A DNA stretch of 45,100 nucleotides from positions 1 through 45,100 of the forward strand of contig CAMWXP010000012.1 in assembly GCA_947178255.1 (NCBI GenBank). The letters are read 5' to 3'. The position numbers and the translations under genes were made by a program. Origin of the DNA: an uncultured Clostridia bacterium. GTDB lineage: Bacteria > Bacillota > Clostridia > Christensenellales > Pumilibacteraceae. Of this stretch, positions 44,580 to 45,100 are shown in pieces. The notes under the pieces were generated by a model that worked only from the letters and a program-made list of their open reading frames with translations, had not been told where the DNA came from and searched no databases. Each line of letters opens with the position of its first letter. Positions within the stretch are counted from its first letter, which is position 1.

Positions 44580-45100
44580 TTAGATCACCTCGCCCGTTAA
44601 ATTGGCATTTTTTGCGGATGTGATTTTTACGCGCACAAAATCGCCTATTTGCACGCTGTCGCTTTGGAACGTGATTGCCGCATCGGTTTCAGACTTGCCG
44701 TAGCACTTGTTGCCGTCCTTGTCGGACACAAGTACCTCCGCAGTATGCCCCACCGCATCTAATGCGAGCTGCTTGGATATTTCGAACTGGAATTTTATAA
44801 GCCTGTCTATTCGCTTTTGTTTTGTGGCGTAATCGAGCTGAGGCATAGCGTCGGCAGGAGTACCGCTACGCTGAGAATAAATGAACATAAATAAATTGTT
44901 GTACTTGACGCGCTCCACCAAATCCAAGGTTTGCAAAAAGTCTTCCTCCGTTTCCGTAGGGAATCCGACCATAACGTCCGAGCTAAGTCCTATATCGGGA
45001 ATAAGCGAGCGAAACGCCGAAATCTTGGAAAGATACTCGTCGCGCGTATAATGCCTATTCATAGCCTGCAATATGCGGTCGCTGCCTGCCTGTACGGGCA
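44580..45100 (-). CDS. miaB: tRNA-2-methylthio-N6-dimethylallyladenosine synthase MiaB, C-terminal part
   Basis: Cut by the window end; about 173 C-terminal residues are seen. VQAGSDRILQAMNRHYTRDEY and DIGLSSDVMVGFPTETEEDF belong to the radical SAM domain of MiaB, and the TRAM domain closes it (AEVLVSDKDGNKCYGKSE to VRVKITSAKNANLTGEVI). The catalytic CxxxCxxC is outside. Its TAA is one base before the mutS ATG, giving the common miaB-mutS-mutL-miaA order. Confidence 0.93.
   Translation of the reverse strand, partial: PVQAGSDRILQAMNRHYTRDEYLSKISAFRSLIPDIGLSSDVMVGFPTETEEDFLQTLDLVERVKYNNLFMFIYSQRSGTPADAMPQLDYATKQKRIDRLIKFQFEISKQLALDAVGHTAEVLVSDKDGNKCYGKSETDAAITFQSDSVQIGDFVRVKITSAKNANLTGEVI

Overview
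The window looks like a chromosomal segment of an endospore-forming Bacillota (Clostridia-like) bacterium of medium G+C. The support is the spoIIAA-spoIIAB-sigF operon, spoVAC-spoVAD-spoVAE, yunB, a T-box leader, RNase Y, MutS2, TmcAL and a ThiI-NifZ pair, with strong GGAGG ribosome binding sites on most housekeeping genes. I cannot place it to genus. No rRNA, tRNA, CRISPR array, phage gene or transposase is visible. No gene-free stretch exceeds 300 bases; the two longest are a T-box leader (14337-14634) and a hairpin-rich spacer (28145-28439).

Plus strand, 1-22453. Heat-shock operon hrcA (5' end cut by the window)-grpE-dnaK-dnaJ; ackA-comF; rny. Then the forespore sigma-F operon, a short insert (AraC-type regulator plus an uncharacterised toroid-like protein), and the spoVA genes, which have a candidate sigma-G promoter and a 32-codon upstream ORF. 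yunB follows, then a T-box-controlled pheS-pheT unit that runs with overlapping genes into a U32 peptidase and mutS2.

22477-24128 is a minus-strand pair (tmcAL and an unknown gene), divergent from a plus-strand pta-prmA-rsmE-mtaB operon. A class A penicillin-binding protein follows, with a candidate forespore promoter.

Minus strand, 36544 down to 30428: one tightly packed operon of HIT protein, two tandem receiver-less proteins resembling the Spo0A DNA-binding domain, a response regulator, a histidine kinase, a membrane protein, cysteine desulfurase and ThiI. A good sigma-A promoter precedes it. Enolase (minus) is next. From the window end down to 38065 lies miaB (partial)-mutS-mutL-miaA-PLP lyase. 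mutS is split by a single in-frame TAA.

Most notable: (1) the tandem Spo0A-C-like genes in a two-component/tRNA-thiolation operon; (2) the nonsense codon in mutS; (3) several Shine-Dalgarno-free genes whose predicted transcription start falls on the start codon, three of them linked to sporulation; (4) terminator-type hairpins touching or containing the ribosome binding sites of eno, ackA and spoIIAA; (5) face-to-face promoters between tmcAL and pta. All rest on reading the sequence without database searches.
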